Assembly (NCBI GenBank): GCA_016874005.1
Contig: VGVQ01000018.1
Span: forward strand, 1 to 64,000
Source of the DNA: Gemmatimonadota bacterium
GTDB taxonomy: Bacteria > Gemmatimonadota > Gemmatimonadetes > Gemmatimonadales > GWC2-71-9
Direction: 5' to 3'
Length of the DNA: 64,000 bases
Positions 51,937-60,530 of this stretch are shown one piece after another. The position numbers and the translations under genes are program-made. Positions within the stretch are counted from its first letter, which is position 1. Each line of letters starts with the position of its first letter. The notes under the pieces are model-generated. The model was not told where the DNA came from and did no database searches. It was given only the letters and a program-made list of their open reading frames with translations.

Positions 51937-52557
51937 CTACCGGCCGGAGCCGGTCCCCCCGAAGGGGATCCCGAATCCCAGCTTGAGGCGGACGTCGCGC
52001 TGGGTCGACTCCTGGCTGACCGCCTGCGATCCCTGGTAGTCCGCCCGGTAGCCCAAGAGATCCGCCCCAATCGTGACCCCAAGGGGCCCCAACCGCAACC
52101 CCGCGCCGAGCCCGACCACGCCACCGATGCTGGTGTTCTTCGCTTCGTTGGTGAAGGCCAACCCGCCCCGGCTGACGACCGCCACCCCGCCGCTGGCGAA
52201 GAGTGAGAGCAGGCCCGTGGGTGGAAGCAGGTAGAGCACTCCCTGGCCGGTACCCAGGAAGAGCTTGACGTCGCGCTGGGTGAGCGCCGACCCCCCCCCG
52301 AACGAAAACGTCGTCGGGACGTACCCGCCCCCGATCTCGATCGCGAACCGAGAGCCCAGCCCGACCGCGAGCCGGGCGCCGAAGGAGGGCCCCGCCTCGA
52401 TCTCGAATCCAGTGCTGGCCGTTTGCCCCGACGCCAAGGCGTAGAGCCGTTCCGTCGGAACGTAAATGCCGATCTCCGGCGTCAACCGGACCGCCTGACT
52501 GAATGCGGGCTTAAACCCGAAAACGGCTAGGACCACCATTGGCACGACGCGCATCAT
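51937..52557 (-). CDS. predicted outer-membrane beta-barrel protein
   Basis: This 206-residue protein has a signal peptide (MMRVVPMVVLAVFGFKPAFS) followed by alternating amphipathic strands with aromatic and Gly-rich turns (IEIGGGYVP, LFLGTGQGVLYLL, LGAGLRLGPLGVTIGADLL) and a terminal strand. This fits a small outer-membrane beta-barrel. Start codons ATG 52557 or 52554 follow GGGAG. It is the gene after groEL but separated from it by a strong terminator. Confidence 0.6.
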   Translation of the reverse strand: MMRVVPMVVLAVFGFKPAFSQAVRLTPEIGIYVPTERLYALASGQTASTGFEIEAGPSFGARLAVGLGSRFAIEIGGGYVPTTFSFGGGSALTQRDVKLFLGTGQGVLYLLPPTGLLSLFASGGVAVVSRGGLAFTNEAKNTSIGGVVGLGAGLRLGPLGVTIGADLLGYRADYQGSQAVSQESTQRDVRLKLGFGIPFGGTGSGR

Positions 52558-52634
52558 TCGCTCCCGGTTGGGTGACGACATCAAGCTGCGTCGAGGAGAT
52601 CATTTGGCGGTCACGCCGGGATCATCCGGCCCCC

Positions 52635-52671
52635 AGAAAACGGACAGGGCCGACTTTCGCCGGCCCTGTCC
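52635..52671 (-). terminator. rho-independent terminator after groEL
   Basis: Read on the minus strand, an 11-bp perfect stem (52671-52661 with 52652-52642) and an eight-base loop are followed by GTTTTCT. It ends the groES-groEL transcript 32 bases after the groEL stop codon. Confidence 0.88.
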
Positions 52672-52702
52672 CTCCAAACGCTCCTGGTTGGCCAGGAATT
52701 TC

Positions 52703-54337
52703 CTAGTACATCCCGCCCATGCCGCCACCGGGAGGACCACCGGCTGGGGCCGCCGGCTTGTCTTCCTTCTTCTCGACCACGACGCACTCCGTGGTCAGCA
52801 GCAGCCCCGAAATCGAGGCGGCGTTCTGCAGCGCGGTCCTGGCGACCTTGGTGGGGTCGATCACCCCAGCCTTGACCAGGTCCTCGTACTCGTCCGTCGC
52901 GGCGTTGTAGCCGTAGTTCCCCTTGCCCTCTTTCACCTTGGCCAGGACGATCGAGCCTTCGACCCCGGCGTTCCGGGCGATCATCCGGAGCGGCTCCTCG
53001 AGGGCGCGGCGGATGATGTCGACGCCGATCTTCTCGTCGTCGGTGCCCTTGACCTTGGCCAGGGCCTCCTGAGCCCGAAGCAGCGCCACGCCGCCGCCCG
53101 CCACGATGCCTTCCTCGACGGCCGCCCGGGTGGCGTGGAGAGCGTCCTCGACCCGAGCCTTCTTCTCCTTCATCTCGGTCTCGGTCGCGGCGCCCACGTG
53201 AATGACGGCCACCCCGCCCGACAGCTTGGCCAACCGCTCCTGGAGCTTCTCGCGGTCGTAATCGCTGGTCGACTTGTCGATCGCCACCTTGATCTCGGCG
53301 ATCCGGCCCTTGATGTCGTCCGCCTTGCCCTTGCCGTCGACGACCGTGGTGTTGTCCTTGTCGATCACGACCCGCTTGGCCTGGCCGAGGTCACTGAGCA
53401 CGGTGTTCTCGAGCTTGAAGCCGAGCTCTTCGGAAATGACCTTGCCGCCGGTCAGCTTGGCGATGTCGACCAGCATCTCCTTGCGGCGATCGCCGAACCC
53501 GGGCGCCTTGACGCCACAGACCTTGAGGGTCCCCCGGAGCTTGTTGACGACCAGCGTCGCCAGCGCCTCGCCCTCGATGTCTTCGGAGATCAGCAGCAAC
53601 GGCTTGCCGGTCTGGGCCACCTTCTCGAGCAACGGAAGGAGGTCCTTCATGGCGGAAATCTTCTTGTCGTGAATCAAGATGTAGGGGGTGTCGAGGACCG
53701 CCTCCATCTTCTCGGGATCGGTAATGAAGTACGGCGACAGGTAACCCCGGTCGAACTGCATCCCGTCGACGGTCTCCAGAGTGGTCTCGAGGCCACGAGC
53801 CTCTTCCACCGTGATGACGCCGTCCTTGCCGACCTTCTCCATCGCGTCGGCGATCAGATCGCCGATTTCCTTGTCGTTGTTCGCCGAGATGGTACCGACC
53901 TGGGCGATCTCCTTCTTGCCACCCGTCGTCGTCGAGAGCCTCTTGAGCTCGTCGACCACGGCCTCGACCGCTTTGTCGATGCCCCGCTTGAGCTCCATCG
54001 GGTTGGCACCGGCGGTGACGTTCTTGAGGCCCTCGCGATAAATCGCCTGGGCCAGGACCGTCGCGGTGGTGGTGCCGTCGCCGGCCAGGTCGGACGTCTT
54101 GGTGGCGACTTCCTTCACCATCTGGGCGCCCATGTTCTCGATCGGGTCGGCCAGCTCGACTTCCTTGGCCACGGTCACGCCGTCCTTGGTGACCGTCGGC
54201 GAGCCGAATTTCTTGTCGATAACCACGTTCCGGCCCTTGGGGCCGAGGGTGACCTTCACCGCTTCGGCCAGCGCGTCGACGCCCTTCTTGAGCTTCGCCC
54301 GTGCGTCCGCGTCAAACAGCAATTCCTTGGCAGCCAT
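52703..54337 (-). CDS. groL: chaperonin GroEL
   Basis: This 544-residue protein forms the 14-mer folding chamber. It starts [19 protein letters not shown] and shows [14 protein letters not shown] with the ATP-binding Asp, and the C-terminal Gly/Met repeat tail (GGGMGGMY). The length is standard. It follows groES in one transcript. Only one groEL copy is seen in the window. Confidence 0.98.
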   Translation of the reverse strand: MAAKELLFDADARAKLKKGVDALAEAVKVTLGPKGRNVVIDKKFGSPTVTKDGVTVAKEVELADPIENMGAQMVKEVATKTSDLAGDGTTTATVLAQAIYREGLKNVTAGANPMELKRGIDKAVEAVVDELKRLSTTTGGKKEIAQVGTISANNDKEIGDLIADAMEKVGKDGVITVEEARGLETTLETVDGMQFDRGYLSPYFITDPEKMEAVLDTPYILIHDKKISAMKDLLPLLEKVAQTGKPLLLISEDIEGEALATLVVNKLRGTLKVCGVKAPGFGDRRKEMLVDIAKLTGGKVISEELGFKLENTVLSDLGQAKRVVIDKDNTTVVDGKGKADDIKGRIAEIKVAIDKSTSDYDREKLQERLAKLSGGVAVIHVGAATETEMKEKKARVEDALHATRAAVEEGIVAGGGVALLRAQEALAKVKGTDDEKIGVDIIRRALEEPLRMIARNAGVEGSIVLAKVKEGKGNYGYNAATDEYEDLVKAGVIDPTKVARTALQNAASISGLLLTTECVVVEKKEDKPAAPAGGPPGGGMGGMY

Positions 54338-54363
54338 GTTTCCCAGTCTCCTAGTGACGTCGC

Positions 54364-54663
54364 TTAGCCGATCTTGGCGAGAATGTCGGAGGCCTTGATG
54401 ATGACGACCTCTTCGCCCTCGAGAGTGATATTGGTCCCACTGTACTTACCGTAGAGCACCTTGTCTCCGACCTTCACGTCCATGGGCACCCGCTCGCCCT
54501 TCTCGACTCGGCCCGGACCCACCGCGATCACTTGACCTTGCGTTGGCTTCTCCTTCGCGGTGTCCGGGATGTAGAGACCTCCGCGCATCGTCTCGGTCTC
54601 CTCGTCCGGCGTGACCACGACTCGATCCTCGAGCGGCGTGATCTTGATCTTCGACTTCGCCAT
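54364..54663 (-). CDS. groS: co-chaperonin GroES
   Basis: This 99-residue lid of the chaperonin has [10 protein letters not shown] at the N-terminus, a mobile loop ([19 protein letters not shown]) and the typical [15 protein letters not shown]. It lies 26 bases before groEL. The upstream 170 bases carry a CIRCE-like element and the likely heat-shock promoter. Confidence 0.97.
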   Translation of the reverse strand: MAKSKIKITPLEDRVVVTPDEETETMRGGLYIPDTAKEKPTQGQVIAVGPGRVEKGERVPMDVKVGDKVLYGKYSGTNITLEGEEVVIIKASDILAKIG

Positions 54664-54709
54664 GCAGCCTCCACCAAGTTGTTGTTTGGTAACTACTTAG
54701 AGAAAATTG

Positions 54710-54736
54710 TTAGCAGTCGACCAGGCAGACTGCCAA
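54710..54736 (-). promoter_or_regulatory. CIRCE-like operator at the groESL promoter
   Basis: TTAGCAGTC, nine bases, GACTGCCAA form an inverted repeat with one mismatch (eight of nine pairs). It has the CIRCE architecture (consensus TTAGCACTC-N9-GAGTGCTAA) with matching changes in both arms. Its distal end includes TTGGCA on the minus strand, which with a CTAACA 17 bases later would make a -35/-10 pair overlapping the operator. HrcA is not in the window. Confidence 0.7.
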
Positions 54737-54838
54737 AGCCGGCCGATAAGATAAGCCGCTGCCTCTATGGGTCAAGCGGCTCGTCGACTGCGCCCTTCGG
54801 CAACGCCCGTACCGAGGAAATATGTCGTTCTGGCAGAC

Positions 54839-55650
54839 CTATAGATCGAACCGCAGCTCCAAACCGACGTGGCGGCTCTTGACCCCGAAAAACTGCCGCT
54901 GAGATGACAGTCCGTTGAGATAGATCAACCCGACGCCGAGGCGCCCGGAGGCGCCCACGACGTCGATGCCGGCCCGGGCCGAGGTGGTGAATTTCCAGCC
55001 GGCCTCCTGCTGCGCCTCGGTAAACACGCCGATCTCCGGCACCAGGGTCGGACCCGGGGGACCCCGATAGGTCAGCCCGAATCCGGCCGAGCCGGGAGCC
55101 ACGCCGCGGGCGCCCAGAATGGTGTAGGTCGCCAGGCCCGTCACGCTGAATCGGCCCATCTGGTGGCGGATCCATCCAGCCAGTGCCTCCCGACTCCAAT
55201 CGGACCGGGTGGCGGCAAACCGCTCGAGGTACTCGTCCCCCAGATGACTGCTCTCGTGAAAGAGTTCTGCGACCAGTCGGGTTCGGCCGCGGTCGGCCAC
55301 GGCGTGGGCGCCCACCACCCAATCGTTTGAGATCAACGCGGACTTGGGATCGTCCAGGCTGAAACGCCCGGTGACCCGAATGGTGAGCCCGAGGAACGAC
55401 GGCGCCTCGCCGCCGCCGAGTCGGAGCACCGGGATGTTCTCCCCGATCGCCACGTCACCCTCCTGCTCCGGACCGAAACGGGTTTCGGGCCGACGGACCC
55501 AGATGACTCGTCCGACGATGCCACTTGGCGCTGGGGCCGCGGAGGGATACTCGAATGGTCGACTTCCGGGAACCAGCGACTCGTTCCCTGAGCCGCCGCG
55601 GGACCCGGCAGGGCTGCCGCCACCGCGACCGGGACCAGGTACCGTTTCAT
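54839..55650 (-). pseudogene. DUF1207-like exported protein gene with frameshift
   Basis: The downstream frame (from about 55600 to 54839) encodes a DUF1207-like protein with DVAIGENIPVLRLGG, WVVGAHAVADRGRTRL and HESSHLGDEYLER, then a barrel-like C-terminus. The signal peptide (MKRYLVPVAVAAALPGPAAA, ATG at 55650) lies in a different frame. The two frames switch somewhere near 55540-55600. Alone, the downstream frame has no good start or export signal. A one-base sequence error, a recent mutation or a recoded site would each explain it. DUF1207 proteins are outer-membrane-associated and of unknown function. Confidence 0.6.
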
Positions 55651-55781
55651 GACGACAACTTGGCGGGGCCCGACATGCCCGGGCAATCCCCCACCGGTTG
55701 AATGCTCCCCGGTAATCCTGGTACCTTCTTCCCGCCCCCGGGACGGCACTTCCGTGGAGGCGTCACGTTACGGAGGTCGTT

Positions 55782-56825
55782 ATGTGGATGACGGCGGTCG
55801 CAGTCCTTTCCGCGAGCCTGTTCGAATCCGGTCGGGCCGATGATCCCCGGGCCAAGGTCACGGTCGATTCGGCGAAGAAAGAGGTCACGGTGACCGCCGG
55901 CCCGTTCCATGTCGAGGCGATGCCGCCCGGCGTGAAGCACGAGGACATGGACATGATGGAGGGCCACAATACCCCGTTGATCCGGTTCGAATGGCCGGTC
56001 GACGGATGGTTGCGGGGCTTTCGGCTCGAGGTCGTCGACGGAAGCGGTAAGCCGCTCGACCGGCGGATCGTTCACCACCTGATCGGCGTGAACTTCGATC
56101 GACGGCAACTGCTCTACCCGGCGGTGGAACGGATCTTCGGCGCTGGCCGAGAAACCGAAGACATGTTCGTCCCTCGCACCATCGGCGTCCCGATGAAATC
56201 CGGCTACCGGTTGGGGATGTACATGGCCTGGCAGAACGAAACCGGCCAGGACCTCCACGACGTTCAGGTCAAGGTGCACCTGTCGTATAGCCCGACCAAC
56301 CTCAATCCGCGCCCGGTCGACGCCCTCCCGCTGTACATGGACGTGAACCTCACCGTCGGCAAGTCCAACACCTACGACATTACCACGGCAGGCAAACACG
56401 AGAAGTCATGGGAGTTCACGATGCCTGTCGATGGGCGTCTGTTGGGCTACAGCGGCCACCTCCACGACCACGGCGTCGCAGTCCGCCTGGAGGACGTGGC
56501 ATCCAGCCGGGTCCTGGCGACCGTCAAGGCCACGCTCGCCCGGGACGGGAAGATCACCAAGATCTCGCGCTCGCTCCCTGGGGTCGGCGGTGACGGAATT
56601 CGGCTCCGAGCGGGCCGGAAGTACCGGGTGGTCGGAGTCTACCACAACCCGTCACCCGAAACCCTTCCCGGCGCGATGGCTCACATCACCGGCATTTTCG
56701 CTCCGGACGATGTCCCCAAGTGGCCCGCCGTCGATCTCTCCGACGAGCTGATGCAGGACGACCTCGCATCGCTGAACGAGATGGGTGGATCCCACAAACA
56801 CGGCGGGACTGAAGGCAAGCACTGA
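55782..56825 (+). CDS. secreted His/Met-rich protein, copper type II monooxygenase-like
   Basis: This 347-residue protein begins with a short hydrophobic signal. A Met/His-rich segment (VKHEDMDMMEGHN, about 53-65) follows. Then RRIVHHLIGVNF near 94 and GYSGHLHDHGVAVRL near 225, with VYHNPSPE later, have the spacing of His ligands in peptidylglycine-type copper monooxygenase folds. The tail is also His-rich (GGSHKHGGTEGKH). I infer metal binding, probably copper; the enzyme class is not certain. The start has GGAGG five bases upstream. Confidence 0.5.
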   Translation: MWMTAVAVLSASLFESGRADDPRAKVTVDSAKKEVTVTAGPFHVEAMPPGVKHEDMDMMEGHNTPLIRFEWPVDGWLRGFRLEVVDGSGKPLDRRIVHHLIGVNFDRRQLLYPAVERIFGAGRETEDMFVPRTIGVPMKSGYRLGMYMAWQNETGQDLHDVQVKVHLSYSPTNLNPRPVDALPLYMDVNLTVGKSNTYDITTAGKHEKSWEFTMPVDGRLLGYSGHLHDHGVAVRLEDVASSRVLATVKATLARDGKITKISRSLPGVGGDGIRLRAGRKYRVVGVYHNPSPETLPGAMAHITGIFAPDDVPKWPAVDLSDELMQDDLASLNEMGGSHKHGGTEGKH

Positions 56826-56864
56826 CCCGAGGCCCGCGGGCTGTCGGCAGGCAGCTAGCGATCA

Positions 56865-57524
56865 TTACCAGCCGGGACGCCGGTACGGCGTGAGGTACTC
56901 GGGACGCCGGAGGCCGGGGTCGAGCCCCGGCGCCTCGACCGGGTCGAGCGCCACGGTCCGCAGCGGTACCACTCCAGCCCAGACCGGTAGGCCCAGGTCC
57001 GCTTCGTCGTCGATCGGCGGCCCCGAGCGGACCTTGGCCGACACCTCCTCCATCGGCACCGCGATGACCCTGGTGACCTTCGATTCGGTTTCGTTGGGCT
57101 GACGGGCATCGGCCCAGCGCCCTGGAGCCACCTGGTCCACCAACGCCTCGAGGGACCTCGCCTTTTCGACCGGATCCGTCACCTCGCGCGGCCGGCCCAA
57201 CACCACGACCGATCGATAGTTCGCCGAGTGATTGTAGTGGGATCGCGCCATGACCAGTCCGTCGAGCAGCGTCACGGTGACGCAGACCGGAGCCCCCTCC
57301 GCCAAGGCATCGAGCATCCGGTTTGCCAAGGCGCCGTGGAAGTAGATGGTATCGTCGATCCGGGCGTACAGCGTCGGGATCACGAAGGGCTGCCCCTGCC
57401 ACAGATAGCCAACGTGGGCGACCAGCCCTTCGGCGAGAATGGCATCGACCGTATCGCGGTCGTACCGGCCCCGTTCGCCATGACGTTTGACCGTGACGCG
57501 CGCCGTCTTCTTCCGCGGTTCCAT
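56865..57524 (-). CDS. pyridoxamine 5'-phosphate oxidase family flavoprotein
   Basis: This 219-residue protein has the split-barrel FMN-binding fold: VAHVGYLWQGQPFVIPTLYA near 38, DTIYFHGALANRMLDAL, and CVTVTLLDGLVMARSHYNHSANY. It resembles the NimA/PNPOx-like group that includes nitroimidazole reductases. Its substrate is unknown. It stands alone on the minus strand between the secreted protein gene and the NlpC gene, ten bases after the latter's neighbour. Confidence 0.8.
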   Translation of the reverse strand: MEPRKKTARVTVKRHGERGRYDRDTVDAILAEGLVAHVGYLWQGQPFVIPTLYARIDDTIYFHGALANRMLDALAEGAPVCVTVTLLDGLVMARSHYNHSANYRSVVVLGRPREVTDPVEKARSLEALVDQVAPGRWADARQPNETESKVTRVIAVPMEEVSAKVRSGPPIDDEADLGLPVWAGVVPLRTVALDPVEAPGLDPGLRRPEYLTPYRRPGW

Positions 57525-57533
57525 GATTCGTCC

Positions 57534-58490
57534 CTATTCGAGGATGCGCCGACTGCCGAGCCAGCGAGCGTGCCACCACCGTCCCCGCGGGTCGGCGGGA
57601 TCGAGTCGGCTTCGTTGCACTCCGCCCGAGGCACTGTGAATGAACTCCCCTTCACCGAGGTACAGCCCGACGTGGGACGCCGGCCCACCTGGCCGCGCCG
57701 CGAAGACCAGAATGTCGCCAGGGGCGAGGTCGGCCGGGTCGCGACCGCGAGCCGAGCCGAACGCCGCTTGCCCGCCGCTGGTCCGGGGGAGGTCCACGCC
57801 GATCGACCGATAGGCGAAGTGGATCAACCCGGAGCAGTCGAAGCCATTGGCGTCCGATCCGCCCCACCGATAGGGCGCCCCCATGGCCAGAACGGCCTGG
57901 TCGACCACGGCAGCTTGCCTGGAGGTCCAGCCCACGGTCGCGAGCCGCGGTCGGGGCTCCGGCGGCGACGGGTCGTCGGCCTGATCGCCGAGCCTCGACG
58001 TCGAGCGGGCCGGCGACCGGCGACCTAACGGCAGCTCCAGACGAAGGCCCAGCGACACCCCGCCAGCCGAGGCTCTCGAGAGCGCCTGGTAGCGGCCCTC
58101 GACGGCGACCCCGATCGGTCCGAGCCGGCCTAACGTGACGCCTCCCCCAGCCGACCAGGCATGCCAAAGCCCCAGCCCGAATCGATTGGCCAGGTCGACG
58201 AAGCCTCCGCTGACACCGGCCACGAGGTAGGGGTGCCGACTCCCAGTCCCCAATGCCACTCGACCCTCGACCCCGACACCGGCGAGAACCGCTCGGTCGG
58301 ACCTCGGCCCTTGAAACGCGAGATGGCCCGACGGGGCGAACTCCACCGGGCCCAACGCTCGGGTACCCAACGTCAAGCGGTAGTCGAAGACCGGTTCGGT
58401 GGTGAGCCCCCGAGCCGCCGTCACGCTCACGGCCTGACCCAAGCAGGGCACCGGAAGAACCGTGGCCGCCGCGACGAGCGCCGCCCTCAT
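57534..58490 (-). CDS. NlpC/P60 hydrolase with beta-barrel-like N-terminal region
   Basis: This 318-residue protein has a signal peptide (MRAALVAAATVLPVPCLG). Residues about 20-165 form Gly-rich alternating strands that resemble an outer-membrane barrel or a transthyretin-like sheet. The C-terminal NlpC/P60 domain (about 190-318) has the catalytic Cys in NGFDCSGLIHFAYR, His in ASHVGLYLGEGEF and a third polar residue in FIHSASG. Such enzymes cut D-Glu-mDAP bonds in peptidoglycan peptides. It overlaps the next lipoprotein gene by four bases. Confidence 0.8.
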   Translation of the reverse strand: MRAALVAAATVLPVPCLGQAVSVTAARGLTTEPVFDYRLTLGTRALGPVEFAPSGHLAFQGPRSDRAVLAGVGVEGRVALGTGSRHPYLVAGVSGGFVDLANRFGLGLWHAWSAGGGVTLGRLGPIGVAVEGRYQALSRASAGGVSLGLRLELPLGRRSPARSTSRLGDQADDPSPPEPRPRLATVGWTSRQAAVVDQAVLAMGAPYRWGGSDANGFDCSGLIHFAYRSIGVDLPRTSGGQAAFGSARGRDPADLAPGDILVFAARPGGPASHVGLYLGEGEFIHSASGGVQRSRLDPADPRGRWWHARWLGSRRILE

Positions 58491-58891
58491 TGACCCCGGA
58501 GCGGTGTCGGCCGGCCGGTGGCGACCTCGACGCGGTAGCGGGCCATTGGGGCGCAGTTCTTCCATAGCTCGGCCACCAGGGAGGCGGCATCGAGACGTTC
58601 GGGTGCTCGGCCGGTGTAGAGTAGCGGCACCAGAACCGACCCGCGCGGCGAGGTGATCTTCACGGTTCGCTCGTGGCAGGGTCGGCCCGCCGAATCCCGC
58701 GCGTCTCGCCCCACCGACAGCCAGATCTGCACGCTGTCCTCGAGTGTCAACACCAGTGAATCAGCCGGCGCGAGGGACCCCGTCGAAACTCCCGCCGGCG
58801 GCCGGGATTCGGCCGGGCGGCCGCAAGCAGCCACGACACCGACGGCGATCCAGCCGAACCGTTCAGTCGACCGCAGCAGTGGGCGTCCCAT
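58487..58891 (-). CDS. small hypothetical lipoprotein
   Basis: This 134-residue protein has a signal peptide and lipobox VVAACG near residue 23. Beyond that there is a Ser/Pro-rich linker and a beta-rich region (LVLTLEDSVQIWLSVGRD). I recognise no family. It begins within the end of the small membrane protein gene (29-base overlap) and ends inside the start of the NlpC gene. Confidence 0.55.
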   Translation of the reverse strand: MGRPLLRSTERFGWIAVGVVAACGRPAESRPPAGVSTGSLAPADSLVLTLEDSVQIWLSVGRDARDSAGRPCHERTVKITSPRGSVLVPLLYTGRAPERLDAASLVAELWKNCAPMARYRVEVATGRPTPLRGQ

Positions 58892-59135
58892 CGGCTTCGA
58901 CCTCGAGTGTCTCACGCAGCTGCGGCGATCGGCGCAACAACTTGAGCCAGCCCACCAGCCCCAGCGCCCCGGCGATGGCACCGCCAGCGACGGTGACGAT
59001 CAGTTGGCTGCGAGCCAGTCCCATCCCTGATGCCGCTCGGGCGGCCACCACCGCCCCCAGAAACGAAGCTGCCCACGCCACCAGCGGCGTGAGCAGCCAA
59101 CCGAAGAACCGCATCAGACCGCGGACGACCCTCAT
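58863..59135 (-). CDS. small two-helix membrane protein
   Basis: This 90-residue protein has hydrophobic segments at about 10-32 and 45-66 separated by a short basic loop; the rest is an acidic tail. No family is recognised. It overlaps the lipoprotein gene downstream by 29 bases and lies 18 bases after the six-helix membrane protein gene. Confidence 0.55.
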   Translation of the reverse strand: MRVVRGLMRFFGWLLTPLVAWAASFLGAVVAARAASGMGLARSQLIVTVAGGAIAGALGLVGWLKLLRRSPQLRETLEVEADGTPTAAVD

Positions 59136-59153
59136 GTCATCGCCGCGATCGGA

Positions 59154-59780
59154 TCAGCTCCGACGAACGCCCGCGGCGGTCACCACGGCCATCACCGCCA
59201 CGGCGGGGAGGACACTCACACCGAAGGTCCCCAGTCCGAAGCTCGCTCCGGGAAAGCCCGCCACCTTCGCCACCGCCATGATCGCCGCGGCACCGATCAG
59301 GGTGCCGATCACCAGGCCCCCCGGATTGGAGTGGCCCGACTTGGCGGTTTGATTGGCGAGGACCCAGGCGCCCATCCAGGGGAGAAACGTCCCGACCATC
59401 CACCACACCGGGTGGTACCACCAGTTGCTTCCACCGCCGATCTCGAGCCACCGGTTCGAATAGATCCCGAGGGGCTGAAACACGGCCACGTCGACCACCA
59501 GGAAGACCGCGGCCGCTCCGAGCCCGATACCCGCCGCACCGGCGATGCCTTCGATCGAGCGGGCATTGGTCCAGATCCCGGGCAGCGCGATCGTGGCCGC
59601 GACGCCCACCACGAGGATCAGCGCCAGCACGGCCAGTTCCAGCGGCCCGGCCAGGAACTTCGAAGCGATGGCGTATCCGCCAACCAGTGCGGACTGGAGC
59701 AGGCCCAACTGAACGGAAGCCCTGAGCAAGTGGCGCAAGTCGGTCTGGTCGGCGGTCGCTGCGGCCGCAACGGAGGTCAT
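59154..59780 (-). CDS. polytopic membrane protein, unknown function
   Basis: This 208-residue protein has about six hydrophobic segments (for example LLQSALVGGYAIASKFLAG, LAVLALILVVGVAATIALP and a Trp-rich WWYHPVWWMVG stretch). Nothing identifies its substrate or role. It lies 42 bases after birA. A stretch of 30-60 hydrophilic residues at the start suggests a cytoplasmic N-terminus. Confidence 0.6.
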   Translation of the reverse strand: MTSVAAAATADQTDLRHLLRASVQLGLLQSALVGGYAIASKFLAGPLELAVLALILVVGVAATIALPGIWTNARSIEGIAGAAGIGLGAAAVFLVVDVAVFQPLGIYSNRWLEIGGGSNWWYHPVWWMVGTFLPWMGAWVLANQTAKSGHSNPGGLVIGTLIGAAAIMAVAKVAGFPGASFGLGTFGVSVLPAVAVMAVVTAAGVRRS

Positions 59781-59822
59781 GGCTGCTCCAACAATGAGGG
59801 ATTGCCACCAATGCCCTGCAAT

Positions 59823-60530
59823 CTACGAGGGAGGCCCGGGCCCGGCCAAGTCCGTCCAGCCAATGGGGTTCCGCGTCGCGATCAAGGCTCCCGGTGCCTC
59901 CTCGACGAGCAAGCGACCTTCCTGGTCGATTCCTCGGCACCATCCCGCGGCGGGGCGGTCCAGAATCCGCCCGAGGAGCCAGTCGCGCTTCGCGAACCGA
60001 TTCAACTCAAGTTCGTCCAGCACAGCGCTCGGGCGCTCCGCCGCGGCCACGATGGCCCGAGCGACGATGGGCGCCAACGCCGCCAGGGCAACCCGTCGCT
60101 CGGGATCGAGCGCGGCCGCCCCATCGGGGACCCGGTTGTGAACGTTGAGGCCGACGCCCACGACGGCCCAATCGAGATCGTCGCCACGCCAGCGGGCTTC
60201 GACCAGGATGCCACCGGCCTTCCGGTCCGCGACGATGAGGTCGTTGGGCCACTTGACCATGATCTGCGGCAATCGCGGCACGGTGGCGAGCGATTCCGCG
60301 ATCGCGAGGCCGGCCCGCACGCTCAAGAGGGGTACCGCGGCGGCCGCCGGCCTCACGACGACGCTCAGCCAGAGGCCACCGGCGGCCGACTCCCACGATC
60401 GACCTCGACTGCCCCGCCCGCCAGTCTGTTCAGCGGCGATGAAAACGGTCCCGGTCGGGGCGCCTTTTTCGGCGGCCTGGTGAGCCAAGTCTTGGGTCGA
60501 GTCGACCCGGCCGACCTGGCAGATCTTCAG
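59823..60530 (-). CDS. birA: biotin-[acetyl-CoA-carboxylase] ligase (CTG start)
   Basis: This 235-residue enzyme attaches biotin to biotin-carboxyl carrier proteins. The catalytic domain shows RVDSTQDLAHQ, AAEQTGGRGSRGRSW (biotinyl-AMP binding) and VKWPNDLIVADRKAGGILVE. No ATG or GTG lies before the essential STQD motif. The candidate start is a CTG at 60530 that overlaps the uppP stop as CTGA; TTG codons upstream lie inside the uppP coding region. There is no N-terminal HTH, so it does not act as a repressor. Confidence 0.88.
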   Translation of the reverse strand: MKICQVGRVDSTQDLAHQAAEKGAPTGTVFIAAEQTGGRGSRGRSWESAAGGLWLSVVVRPAAAAVPLLSVRAGLAIAESLATVPRLPQIMVKWPNDLIVADRKAGGILVEARWRGDDLDWAVVGVGLNVHNRVPDGAAALDPERRVALAALAPIVARAIVAAAERPSAVLDELELNRFAKRDWLLGRILDRPAAGWCRGIDQEGRLLVEEAPGALIATRNPIGWTDLAGPGPPS

